DNA of 64,000 bases, taken from positions 1 through 64,000 of the forward strand of contig CALULH010000001.1 of assembly GCA_944321435.1 (NCBI GenBank), read 5' to 3'. Below, piece after piece: positions 53,714 to 61,836 of the stretch. Within the stretch, counting starts at the first letter, position 1. Every line of letters begins with the position of its first letter. The position numbers and the translations under genes were made by a program. This stretch comes from an uncultured Coriobacteriaceae bacterium (lineage in GTDB: Bacteria; Actinomycetota; Coriobacteriia; Coriobacteriales; Coriobacteriaceae). The notes beneath the pieces are model-generated. The model saw only the letters and a program-made list of their open reading frames with translations. It was not told where the DNA came from and did not search any database.

Positions 53714-55762
53714 ATGTATTGGAGAAAATCCCTCACTGAGAACATGGACCGCGCAAACGGCAAGAAGCCGCTTGCGGGCCTCAGGAACATGAGCTTGTCG
53801 GGCAAGATCTCGCTCGTCATCCTCGTCCTCGTGGCGCTGTCGGCCATCCTCGCGCCGGTCATCGCGCCGCACAACCCCACCGAGATCTTCACCGCGCGCC
53901 AGGCGCCGGGTGCCGGCTTCATCTTCGGCACCGACGACAAGGGCCGCGACATCCTGTCGCGTATGCTCTACGGCGGTCAGTACTCGCTCGTCATCGGCTT
54001 CGGCGCAACGCTGTTCGCTCTCGTCCTCGGCTCCATCATCGGCGCCGTGGCCGCCGTGTCGCGCAAGTGGATCTCCGAGGTCATCATGCGCGTCCTCGAC
54101 GTCATCATGTCCATCCCCGGCATCGCGCTGGCGGCCGTGCTCGTGCTGATCCTGGGCAACTCCGTGCCCGCCATCATCTTCTCGATCGGCTTCATGTACA
54201 CGCCGCAGATCGCCCGCATCGTGCGCGCCAACATCGTCAGCGAGTACGGCGAGGACTACGTGCGCGCGGCCATCGTCTCGGGCGCCCGCGCTCCGTGGAT
54301 CCTGGTGAAGCACGTGCTGCGCAACTGCATCGCGCCCATCATGGTCTTCACCGTCACCCTGGTGGCCGACGCCATCATCTTCGAGGCCTCGCTGACCTTC
54401 ATCGGCGCCGGCATCGTCGAGCCTACGCCCACGTGGGGCAACATCCTCGCCGACGCCCGCGGCGGCGTGCTCGCCGGCCGTTGGTGGCAGGCGCTGTTCC
54501 CGGGCCTGGCCATCATGATCACCTGCCTGGCGCTCAACATCCTCTCCGAGGGCCTGACCGACGCCATGGCCGCCGCTCCCTCCGCGCCCGTCTCGGCTGA
54601 CAACGCCGAGAGCCGCCGCAAGGACGACATCCTGGCTTCCGACCCGGTCCGCGCTTACAAGGAGCAGGCCGCTTCCCTGGAGCGCCGCCTTTCCGCGCTG
54701 CGCGCCGTCGAGCTCAAGCGCACCGACCGCCACGTGCCCGACCACTCGGTCGAGCCCCTGCTCTCGGTCCGCAACCTCTCGATCAGCTTCGAGCGCCACG
54801 GCGACGTCCATGTGGTGGACAACGTCTCCTTCGACGTCCGCCCCGGCCAGTGCATGGCCCTCGTGGGCGAGTCCGGCTGCGGCAAGTCCATCACCACCAA
54901 GGTCATCATGAGCCTCACGGACCCCAAGGAGACCATCACCGGCGAGGTCCTCTACAAGGGCCAGGACCTGCTGAAGATCTCCAAGGAGGAGCACCGCAAG
55001 CTTCTGGGCCACGAGCTCGCCATGGTCTACCAGGACGCGCTCTCCTCGCTCAACCCCTCCATGCTCATCTCCGCGCAGATGAAGCAGCTCACCAGTCGCG
55101 GCGGCACCCGCTCGGCCGAGGAACTGCTCACGCTCGTGGGTCTCGACGCCAAGCGCACCCTCGAGAGCTACCCGCACGAGCTGTCCGGCGGCCAGCGCCA
55201 GCGCGTGCTTATCGCCATGGCGCTCACCCGCGACCCGTCGCTCGTGATCTGCGACGAGCCCACCACCGCCCTCGACGTGACCGTCCAGAAGCAGGTCATC
55301 AAGCTCCTGAACGACCTGCAGGCCAAGCTCGGCTTCGCCATGATCTTCGTGTCCCACGACCTGGCGCTCGTGGCCGAGGTGGCCTCCGACATCACCGTCA
55401 TGTACGCCGGCCAGGTGGTCGAGCAGGCTCCCACCAAGGAGCTCCTCACCAACCCGATCCACGAGTACACGCGCGGCCTGCTGGGCTCCGTGCTCTCCAT
55501 CGAGGAGGGCGCCAAGGACGGCTCCCGCCTGCACCAGGTTCCCGGCTCGGTGCCGAGCCCCGCGGACTTCCCCAAGGGCGACCGCTTCGCGCCGCGCTCC
55601 AGCCATCCCACGATCGGCCTGGACGTGCACCCGGTCATGAAGAGGCTCCCGGGCGACACCTTCCACGTGTTCTCCGAACTTCCGGACGACTATCTCAAGG
55701 AGAACGGCCTCACGCCGTACCTCGACACCCTCAAGACCAAGACCGCTGCGGAGGTGAAGTAA
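53714..55762 (+). CDS. Permease-ATPase fusion of the ABC transporter (DppC-DppD type)
   Basis: The 682-residue protein joins a DppC-type permease (about 1-285, with EDYVRAAIVSGARAPWILVK near 180-199) to a DppD-type ATPase (about 345-640). The ATPase has Walker A GESGCGKS (about 384-391), the signature LSGGQRQRV (about 490-498), Walker B VICDEPTTALD (about 510-520) and the oligopeptide-type C-terminal extension. A charged linker of about 50 residues lies between. The same fusion is, to my knowledge, reported for SatC of the H. ducreyi sialic-acid transporter. The frame is continuous, with no sign of a lost stop. Confidence 0.9.
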   Translation: MYWRKSLTENMDRANGKKPLAGLRNMSLSGKISLVILVLVALSAILAPVIAPHNPTEIFTARQAPGAGFIFGTDDKGRDILSRMLYGGQYSLVIGFGATLFALVLGSIIGAVAAVSRKWISEVIMRVLDVIMSIPGIALAAVLVLILGNSVPAIIFSIGFMYTPQIARIVRANIVSEYGEDYVRAAIVSGARAPWILVKHVLRNCIAPIMVFTVTLVADAIIFEASLTFIGAGIVEPTPTWGNILADARGGVLAGRWWQALFPGLAIMITCLALNILSEGLTDAMAAAPSAPVSADNAESRRKDDILASDPVRAYKEQAASLERRLSALRAVELKRTDRHVPDHSVEPLLSVRNLSISFERHGDVHVVDNVSFDVRPGQCMALVGESGCGKSITTKVIMSLTDPKETITGEVLYKGQDLLKISKEEHRKLLGHELAMVYQDALSSLNPSMLISAQMKQLTSRGGTRSAEELLTLVGLDAKRTLESYPHELSGGQRQRVLIAMALTRDPSLVICDEPTTALDVTVQKQVIKLLNDLQAKLGFAMIFVSHDLALVAEVASDITVMYAGQVVEQAPTKELLTNPIHEYTRGLLGSVLSIEEGAKDGSRLHQVPGSVPSPADFPKGDRFAPRSSHPTIGLDVHPVMKRLPGDTFHVFSELPDDYLKENGLTPYLDTLKTKTAAEVK

Positions 55763-56596
55763 ATGAGCGAGCAGAACAAAGCCGTCGAGCCCATCATCTT
55801 CCTCGACGACGTGCGCGTGACCTTCCGCACGCGCACCGGATCCATCCTGCACCCCAACATGGTGCACGCCGTGCAGGGCGTGACGCTCAAGCTCATGCCC
55901 GGCGAGACCATCGGCATCGTGGGCGAGTCCGGCTGCGGCAAGTCCACCACGGCCAACGTCATGATCGGCCTGCAGCAGCCCACGTCGGGCAAGGTCTACT
56001 TCAAGGGCGTTGACGTGACCAAACGCACCGCCGACGAGCGCAAGCAGATCGGCCGCGTGGTCTCGGTCGTGTTCCAGGATCCGGCGACGGCCCTGAACCC
56101 GCGCATGATCGTGCACGACCAGCTCATGGACCCGCTGCTGGTGCACAAGATCGGCACCCCCGAGCAGCGCGAGGCCAACATCCGCGAGCTCATCAGCCTC
56201 GTCGGCCTGCCGAGCTCCGCGCTGGGGGCGTTGCCCGGCCAGCTCTCCGGCGGCCAGCGCCAGCGCGTGGCCATCGCCCGCGCCCTCGCGCTCGGCCCGG
56301 ACGCGATCATCGCGGACGAGCCCACCTCGGCCCTCGACGTGTCGGTGCGCGCGCAGATCCTCAACCTGCTCACCGACCTCAAGCGCGACCTCGGCCTGGC
56401 CATGGTCTTCATCAGCCACGACATCCAGACGGTCCGCTACATTTCCGACCGCATCGTGGTCATGAACGGCGGTAAGATCGTGGAGCAGGGTCCGGCGCAG
56501 CAGGTGTTCAACGATCCCCAGGATTCGTACACCCAGATGCTGCTCGGCGCGGCGCCCTCGCTTCTCCACCCCAAGCTCGGCCAGAAGATGGCCTAG
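55763..56596 (+). CDS. ABC transporter ATPase, DppF/OppF family
   Basis: The 277-residue ATPase has Walker A GESGCGKST (about 54-62), the Q-loop region VFQDPATALNPRM, the signature LSGGQRQRVAIARAL (about 161-175), Walker B AIIADEPTSALD and the H-loop VFISHDIQT. It pairs with the ATPase half of the fusion to form the motor. The ATG directly follows the stop codon of the fusion gene, showing translational coupling. Confidence 0.93.
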   Translation: MSEQNKAVEPIIFLDDVRVTFRTRTGSILHPNMVHAVQGVTLKLMPGETIGIVGESGCGKSTTANVMIGLQQPTSGKVYFKGVDVTKRTADERKQIGRVVSVVFQDPATALNPRMIVHDQLMDPLLVHKIGTPEQREANIRELISLVGLPSSALGALPGQLSGGQRQRVAIARALALGPDAIIADEPTSALDVSVRAQILNLLTDLKRDLGLAMVFISHDIQTVRYISDRIVVMNGGKIVEQGPAQQVFNDPQDSYTQMLLGAAPSLLHPKLGQKMA

Positions 56597-56638
56597 CGCC
56601 TTTGGTTCAACGGGCGCCTGCGCACGCGGGCGCCTAGG

Positions 56639-56682
56639 GGGCGGGGCAGCGCCGAGGCATCAGGCGCCCACCCCGCCTTTTT
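56639..56682 (+). terminator. Terminator between the transporter and catabolic genes
   Basis: GGCGGGG (56640-56646) and CCCCGCC (56671-56677) form the outer stem, GCGCC/GGCGC the inner one, with TTTTT following. It lies 77 bases before nanA, so the catabolic genes depend on readthrough or an internal promoter. Confidence 0.7.
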
Positions 56683-56758
56683 CGTGCGCCCCCGCATGCG
56701 CGGGCGGCGCGTAAACCCGCGGGCGGCCGTTCCGCCCGCACAGCAAAAGGAGCATTCC

Positions 56759-57679
56759 GTGGCTGATAAGAAATTCACCGGCGTCATCCCGCCCGTCGTG
56801 GTCCCGCTCACGCAGGCCCGCGAGCTCGACGTCCCCTCGTTCGAGCGCAACGTCAACCGCATGATCGACGCGGGCGTGGACGGCCTGTTCATCCTGGGCT
56901 CGTCCAGCGAGGTGGTCTTCTCCACCGACCAGCGCCGTTCGGACATCATCCAGAACCTCGTCCGTATCGTCGACGGCCGCGTGCCCGTGCTGGCCGGCAT
57001 CATCGACACCGAGACCGAGCGCATGATCGAGCATGGCAAGCGCGCCGAGCAGATGGGCGTCGACGCCCTCGTGGCTACCTGCCCGTTCTATGCCTTGCAG
57101 GGCATCGACGAGATCGAGTGGAGCTTCCGTTGCCTGCATGACGCGCTCGACCTGCCCATCTTCGCCTACGACATCCCGGTGTGCGTGCACAACAAGCTCG
57201 ACACCGACATGCTCGTGCGCCTGGGCAAGGACGGCGTCCTGGCCGGCGTCAAGGACTCCTCCGGCGACGATATCTCGTTCCGTTACCTCGTCATGGGCAA
57301 CGAGGACGCCGGCCATCCCATGTCTATCCTGACCGGCCACGAGGTCGTGGTCGACGGGGCCTACCTCTCCGGCGCCGACGGCTCGGTGCCCGGTCTGGCC
57401 AACGTCGAGCCCTACGGCTACGTGCGCCAGTGGAAGGCCGCGCAGGCCGGCGACTGGGCCCGCGTCAAGGAGGAGCAGGACCGCCTGGCGCGCATCATGC
57501 GCATCACCGCGGTCACCAAGGGCGTTCAGGGCTTCGGCGCCGGCGTGGGCGCCTTCAAGACCGCCCTGCAGCTGCTCGGCGTTTTCGAGACCAACCAGAT
57601 GCCGCGCCCGGTTCACTCGCTCAAGGGCGACAACGTCGAGGCCATCCGCCAGGTCCTGGTGGAGAACGGCCTGCTCTAG
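56759..57679 (+). CDS. nanA: N-acetylneuraminate lyase-like protein (DapA/NanA family)
   Basis: The 306-residue TIM-barrel class I aldolase has Tyr137 (IFAYDIP) and Lys165 (LAGVKDSSGD), the Schiff-base lysine; both numbers equal those of E. coli NanA. The substrate loop reads LGSSSEVVF (46-54), with Ser47-like positions occupied by GSSSE where DapA has GTTGE. NanA splits N-acetylneuraminate into ManNAc and pyruvate. The GTG start has AAAAGGAG 7 bases upstream. NanK-like and NanE genes follow, which makes this function more likely than DapA or another keto-acid aldolase. Confidence 0.82.
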   Translation: MADKKFTGVIPPVVVPLTQARELDVPSFERNVNRMIDAGVDGLFILGSSSEVVFSTDQRRSDIIQNLVRIVDGRVPVLAGIIDTETERMIEHGKRAEQMGVDALVATCPFYALQGIDEIEWSFRCLHDALDLPIFAYDIPVCVHNKLDTDMLVRLGKDGVLAGVKDSSGDDISFRYLVMGNEDAGHPMSILTGHEVVVDGAYLSGADGSVPGLANVEPYGYVRQWKAAQAGDWARVKEEQDRLARIMRITAVTKGVQGFGAGVGAFKTALQLLGVFETNQMPRPVHSLKGDNVEAIRQVLVENGLL

Positions 57680-57799
57680 CGGTTTCGCGCGCCCAGGCGC
57701 CCAGCGACTCGGGCGCCCGCGGCGCGCTTACCCGATCCCTGCGGCCAACGCCCCGGAATCTTGCTCCCCGGGGCGTCGGCGCAACCAGAAGGAGGGCTC

Positions 57800-58756
57800 A
57801 TGGATCCCGTAACCATCGTAGCCGTCGACATCGGCGGTACCAAAATCGCCTGCGGCCTGGTGACCCTGGGCGGCGACGCTCCTCAGGTGAGCGCGGTCGA
57901 GAAGGTCCCGACGTGCGCCATGGAGGGCGGCGCGCACGTGCTCGCGCGCGTCATCGACCAGGTCAAGGCTGCCGTCGCGCGAGCCGAGGGCCCGGTTGCC
58001 GGCGTGGGCATTTCGTCAGCCGGCGTGGTCAACCCGCGCACCGGCGACATCACCTTCGCCAACGAGCTCATGCCCGGATGGGGCGGCACGGCGCTCGGCG
58101 CCGAGGTCACCGCGGCAACCGGCCTGGCCTGCCGCGTTCTCAACGACGTGCACGCGCACGCCCTGGGAGAGGCGCGCTGGGGCGGCGGGCGCGATGCGCA
58201 GAGCTGCCTCGTGGCCGCCGTGGGCACCGGCATCGGCGGCGCCTTCGTGGAGCGCGGCCAGATCATGCTCGGCGCGCACGACGAGGCGGGGCATATCGGC
58301 CACGTCTGCTGCCCGGCCGCTGCGGGCGTGCCCTGCAGCTGCGGCGCCACCGGCCACCTGGAGCCCATCGCCGCCGGACCCGGCATCATCCGCGAGTACG
58401 TGCGCCTGGGCGGCGACGAGTCCCTGCCGGACGGTACGCCCGTGGACGGCGCCGAGATCGACCGCCGCGCCGCGGCGGGCGATGCGTGCGCCAAGGCAGC
58501 CGAGGCGCGCGCGGGCCGCGCGCTCGGCGAGGTTCTCGGCAGCATGTGCAACATGCTCGACCCCAGCTGCGTGATCCTCTCCGGTTCCGTGGCGCAGTGC
58601 GGGCCCGATTGGCGCGACGCCATGGAGGAGGCCTTTAAGGAGCAGGCCATGCCCCCCGTTGCCACGACCCCCATCGTGGGCGGCGAGCTCGGCGGAGACG
58701 CCCCGCTCATCGGCGCGGCCGAGAACTTCGTGAAGTCGGGTTACGCCGATTTTTAA
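57800..58756 (+). CDS. ROK-family sugar kinase, probable N-acetylmannosamine kinase
   Basis: The 318-residue ROK protein has the phosphate loop VAVDIGGTKIACGLV (about 7-21), NDVHAHALGEARWG (about 117-130), GTGIGGAFV (about 146-154) and the zinc site HIGHVCC...CSCGATGHLE. The usual third Cys (GC.E) is His here (GHLE). No DNA-binding N-terminus is present, so it is a kinase and not a repressor. Between nanA and nanE, phosphorylation of ManNAc to ManNAc-6-P is the natural role; glucokinase is the alternative. ATG with AAGGAGG upstream. Confidence 0.82.
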   Translation: MDPVTIVAVDIGGTKIACGLVTLGGDAPQVSAVEKVPTCAMEGGAHVLARVIDQVKAAVARAEGPVAGVGISSAGVVNPRTGDITFANELMPGWGGTALGAEVTAATGLACRVLNDVHAHALGEARWGGGRDAQSCLVAAVGTGIGGAFVERGQIMLGAHDEAGHIGHVCCPAAAGVPCSCGATGHLEPIAAGPGIIREYVRLGGDESLPDGTPVDGAEIDRRAAAGDACAKAAEARAGRALGEVLGSMCNMLDPSCVILSGSVAQCGPDWRDAMEEAFKEQAMPPVATTPIVGGELGGDAPLIGAAENFVKSGYADF

Positions 58757-58770
58757 GGAAAGGGGCACCT

Positions 58771-59457
58771 ATGTCTCATCATCCGCTTGTTGAAGCGCTC
58801 AAGGGCAAGCTCATCGTGAGCGTCCAGGCCTATCCGGGTGAGCCTTTGCGCCATCCCGAGACCATGGCGCAGATGGCCCGCGCCTGCGAGCTGGGCGGCG
58901 CCGCGGCCATCCGCTGCCAGGGACTCTCCGATATCGCCGCCATCAAGGGCCGCGTGGAGATTCCCGTCATCGGCTTGTGGAAGGAGGGGCACGAGGGCGT
59001 CTACATCACCCCGACGCTGCGCCACGCCATGGCCTGCGTGCACGCCGGCGCCGACGTGGTGGCCCTCGACGCCACCGACCGCCCGCGCCCTGACGGCCGC
59101 ACCTTCGAGGAGACGGTCGAGGCGATCCGCGCTCAGAGCGATGTCCTCATCATGGCCGACTGCATGACCATCGAGGACATCCGTCGCGGCGTGGCCGCCG
59201 GGTGCGACCTCGTCTCCACCACGCTCTCGCACAACAAGGCCGCCATCGACACCACGATGGACGACGGCCCGGACATCCCGATCCTCACGCAGGCCGTGAG
59301 CGAGTTCCCGGATGCCGCCATCATCTGCGAGGGCCACGTCCACACCCCGGCCGACGCGCGCGCCGCCATGGACGCCGGCGCCTGGGCCGTGGTGTCCGGC
59401 ACCGCCATCACGCACCCCACGTCGATCACCAGCTGGTTCGTCGACGCCGTCAAGTAA
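58771..59457 (+). CDS. nanE: N-acetylmannosamine-6-phosphate 2-epimerase
   Basis: The 228-residue TIM barrel matches NanE: AIRCQGLSDIAAIK (about 46-59), IPVIGLWKEGHEGVYITPT (64-82), with the catalytic Lys71, ALDATDRPRPDG (98-109), DLVSTTLSHN and the phosphate-binding AICEGHVHTPADARAAMDAG. It converts ManNAc-6-P to GlcNAc-6-P. It starts 15 bases after the kinase gene with AAAGGGG upstream and is the last gene before a terminator. Confidence 0.93.
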   Translation: MSHHPLVEALKGKLIVSVQAYPGEPLRHPETMAQMARACELGGAAAIRCQGLSDIAAIKGRVEIPVIGLWKEGHEGVYITPTLRHAMACVHAGADVVALDATDRPRPDGRTFEETVEAIRAQSDVLIMADCMTIEDIRRGVAAGCDLVSTTLSHNKAAIDTTMDDGPDIPILTQAVSEFPDAAIICEGHVHTPADARAAMDAGAWAVVSGTAITHPTSITSWFVDAVK

Positions 59458-59520
59458 GCTTGGCGCAGGTGCGCGCGCCACGCCGAGCCGGCGTGCGGAA
59501 AACCGGCCCTCATCCCTTGC

Positions 59521-59550
59521 AGGAGGCCCCGTTTTTGCGGGGCCTCCTTC
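59521..59550 (+). terminator. Terminator after nanE
   Basis: AGGAGGCCCCG and CGGGGCCTCCT form an 11-bp stem with a TTTTTG loop; only a short T/C tail follows. Confidence 0.75.
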
Positions 59551-59707
59551 GCATAGGGGGTTCGCGCTCGGATGAATGCCGCCTTTCGGGTACCATGGGT
59601 GCCGTCGACGCGGGCGGGGCGGATGCCCTGCGGCGCGCCGAACCGCCCGCTCTCCCGCCGGATCGCGCCCGGCGGGAGCCATGGACCGACAGGAAGGGGA
59701 GCAACCC

Positions 59708-60796
59708 ATGGCACAGCAGACTCAGAGCACGCACGCCCCGCTCGATGCGGCTGCCGCGGCCACCGCGGCCTTTGCCGCCGTGCAGGGTAAGCCGTTTCCC
59801 GCGGACATCTTCACCGCGCCCCATCTCAATTGGGCCGTCATCGGCTGCGGGGTCATCGCCAACCAGATGGCCGCCTCGCTCGCGCTCGCCGGCCGCACCC
59901 TCGCCGGCGTGGCCAACCGCACGCATGACAAAGCCGTCGCCTTCGCCGAGAAGTACGGCGTGAGGCGCGTTTACGACAGCTGCGAGGAGCTGTACGCGGA
60001 CCCCTCCATCGACGCCGTTTACATCACCACGCCGCACAACACCCACATCCGCTACCTGCGCGGCGCCTTGGCCGCCGGTAAGCACGTGCTCTGCGAGAAG
60101 TCCATCACGCTCAACTCCGCCGAGCTTGACGAGGCCCGCGCCATCGCCGACGCCCACGGCGTCGTCCTCATGGACGCGACGACCGTCCTGCACATGCCGC
60201 TCTACCGGGAGCTCCGGCGCCGCGCGGCTGCCGGCGAGTTCGGGCGCATGAACCTGGCGCAGCTCAACTTCGGCTCGTACAAGGAGTACGGCAACCTCAC
60301 CAACCGCTTCTACAACCCCAACCTGGCCGGCGGCGCCATGCTCGACATCGGCGTCTACGCGCTCAGCGTCATGCGCCTCTTCATGACGTCCCAACCGCGC
60401 GAGGTGGTCTCGCTCGGCAACCTCTGCGAGACGGGCGTGGACGTGGCGGGCGGCATCGTGTGCCGCAACGACGAGGGCCAGCTCGGCGTCATCTCCCTCA
60501 CGCTCCATTCCAAGCAGCCCAAGCGAGCCGTCATCTCCTTCGACGAGTGCTACGTGGAGATCTCGGAGTACCCGCGCGCCGACACGGCGACCATCGTCTG
60601 GACCGCCGACGGCCGCCGCGAGACCGTGACGGCCGGCGAGGAGGCCTACGCGCTCTGCTACGAGATGGCCGACCTCGAGGCCGCTGTGGCCGGCGACGAG
60701 TCCCGCCGCGCGCTTCTCGGCTACGCCTCCGACGTTATGGAGCTCATGACGGGGCTGCGCGCCGACTGGGGCGTGGTCTACCCCGAGGAGCGCTAG
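59708..60796 (+). CDS. Gfo/Idh/MocA-family oxidoreductase
   Basis: The 362-residue protein has the NAD(P)-binding pattern WAVIGCGVIANQMAASLAL (about 41-59), YITTPHNTHIRYLRGALAAG (about 106-125), the catalytic-region HVLCEKSITLN (EKS in place of the common EKP) and GGAMLDIGVYALS (about 210-222). It resembles the dihydrodiol-dehydrogenase-like branch that acts on sugars or polyols. The substrate is unknown; the nearness to nan genes hints at a sugar-acid role. ATG with GGGGAG upstream. It is outside the nan terminator and has its own leader. Confidence 0.85.
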   Translation: MAQQTQSTHAPLDAAAAATAAFAAVQGKPFPADIFTAPHLNWAVIGCGVIANQMAASLALAGRTLAGVANRTHDKAVAFAEKYGVRRVYDSCEELYADPSIDAVYITTPHNTHIRYLRGALAAGKHVLCEKSITLNSAELDEARAIADAHGVVLMDATTVLHMPLYRELRRRAAAGEFGRMNLAQLNFGSYKEYGNLTNRFYNPNLAGGAMLDIGVYALSVMRLFMTSQPREVVSLGNLCETGVDVAGGIVCRNDEGQLGVISLTLHSKQPKRAVISFDECYVEISEYPRADTATIVWTADGRRETVTAGEEAYALCYEMADLEAAVAGDESRRALLGYASDVMELMTGLRADWGVVYPEER

Positions 60797-60808
60797 CCGC
60801 CGCCCTGG

Positions 60809-60845
60809 GCGGGGGAGCTTCTCGCCCAAGCGCCCCCGCTCTTTC
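60809..60845 (+). terminator. Weak terminator-like hairpin after the oxidoreductase gene
   Basis: GCGGGGG (60809-60815) and CCCCCGC (60833-60839) followed by TCTTTC. Confidence 0.4.
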
Positions 60846-60881
60846 GGGTACCATGGAAGCAACGACGCGGAGGAGGTTCTC

Positions 60882-61823
60882 ATGGCTGACGGACAGGCGA
60901 TGCAGCAGGCGGAGGGACGCGACCGGGTGCCCGACATCGTGATCATCACGGGCCTTTCGGGCAGCGGGCGCACGCAGGCCATGCACGTGTTCGAGGACAT
61001 GGGCTATTTCTGCATCGACAACCTGCCGCCGCGCCTCATCCTGCAGCTGGCGCAGCTCGTGGGCATCAACTCCGGCGTGGGGCGGCATCTGGCCGTCACC
61101 TGCGACCTGCGCAGCCAAGGCCTTTTCGACGAGCTGTTCGACGCCATCGCGACGCTGACCGAGCACGAGATGACGGTGAAGGTGCTCTTTTTGGAAGCCT
61201 CCGACGAGGTTCTCATCCGCCGCTACAGCGAGAACCGCCGGCGCCATCCGCTGGCGCAGCCCGGCGAGTCGACCGAGAGCGCCATCCGCCGCGAGCGCCG
61301 GCAGCTCAAAGCCGTGCGTGACCGTGCCGACATGGTCGTCGACACCACGCGCCTGCGCACGCAGGCCCTGCGCACGCGCCTCACGCGTGCGTTCTCCGAG
61401 CTCACCGACCAGCAGCTCATGGATGTGCACGTGTTCTCGTTCGGCTTCAAGCACGGCATGCCCGTCGAGGCGGACATCATGATGGACGTGCGCTTTTTGC
61501 CGAACCCCTTCTACGACCCTGAGATGCGCGCGCTGACCGGGGAGGACCGCAAGGTCGCCGACTTCGTGCTCGACCACCCCAAGACCCAGGAGTTCCTCAA
61601 GGCCTGGAAGCAGCTCTTGGACGCCGTCATGCCCGGCTACGTTGCCGAGGGAAAGCCGCTGCTCAGCATAGCGGTGGGGTGCACGGGCGGACAGCACCGC
61701 AGCGTCGCCATCGCCAACGCCACGGCCGAGTACCTGGCCGCGCAAGGCTACCACGTGAGCGTCTCGCACCGCGACATGCCGCGTTCCGCCGCCGCAGCGG
61801 CTGCGGCGCCCGCTGCGCGCTGA
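60882..61823 (+). CDS. rapZ: RNase adapter / nucleotide-binding protein RapZ (YvcJ)
   Basis: The 313-residue protein has the P-loop GLSGSGRT (24-31; Arg in place of Lys is normal in actinobacterial members), FEDMGYFCIDNLPPRL (about 37-52), FLEASDEVLIRRYSENRRRHPL (here EASDEVLIRRYSENRRRHPL) and the C-terminal SIAVGCTGGQHRSVAIAN (about 261-278). RapZ in E. coli directs sRNA decay for GlcN-6-P control; in Gram-positives the family sits next to whiA, as here. ATG with GGAGGAGG upstream; 13 bases before whiA. Confidence 0.93.
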   Translation: MADGQAMQQAEGRDRVPDIVIITGLSGSGRTQAMHVFEDMGYFCIDNLPPRLILQLAQLVGINSGVGRHLAVTCDLRSQGLFDELFDAIATLTEHEMTVKVLFLEASDEVLIRRYSENRRRHPLAQPGESTESAIRRERRQLKAVRDRADMVVDTTRLRTQALRTRLTRAFSELTDQQLMDVHVFSFGFKHGMPVEADIMMDVRFLPNPFYDPEMRALTGEDRKVADFVLDHPKTQEFLKAWKQLLDAVMPGYVAEGKPLLSIAVGCTGGQHRSVAIANATAEYLAAQGYHVSVSHRDMPRSAAAAAAAPAAR

Positions 61824-61836
61824 GGGGCGCGGGCTC

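Noticed and set aside
53714..55762. Sequencing error or frameshift joining two genes into the permease-ATPase fusion
   Set aside because: The frame runs through a charged linker of normal codon use with no overlapping start and stop signals, and similar fusions are known for this transporter type.
52721..56569. A 1282-codon open frame on the minus strand opposite the ABC transporter genes
   Set aside because: Same GC-driven effect. The plus-strand genes have ribosome sites, correct motifs and tight operon spacing.
57696..57776. Terminator between nanA and the kinase gene
   Set aside because: GGCGCCC/GGGCGCC and ACGCCCCGG/CCGGGGCGT hairpins are present but neither has a T-run, so I treat them as message-stabilising structures inside one operon.
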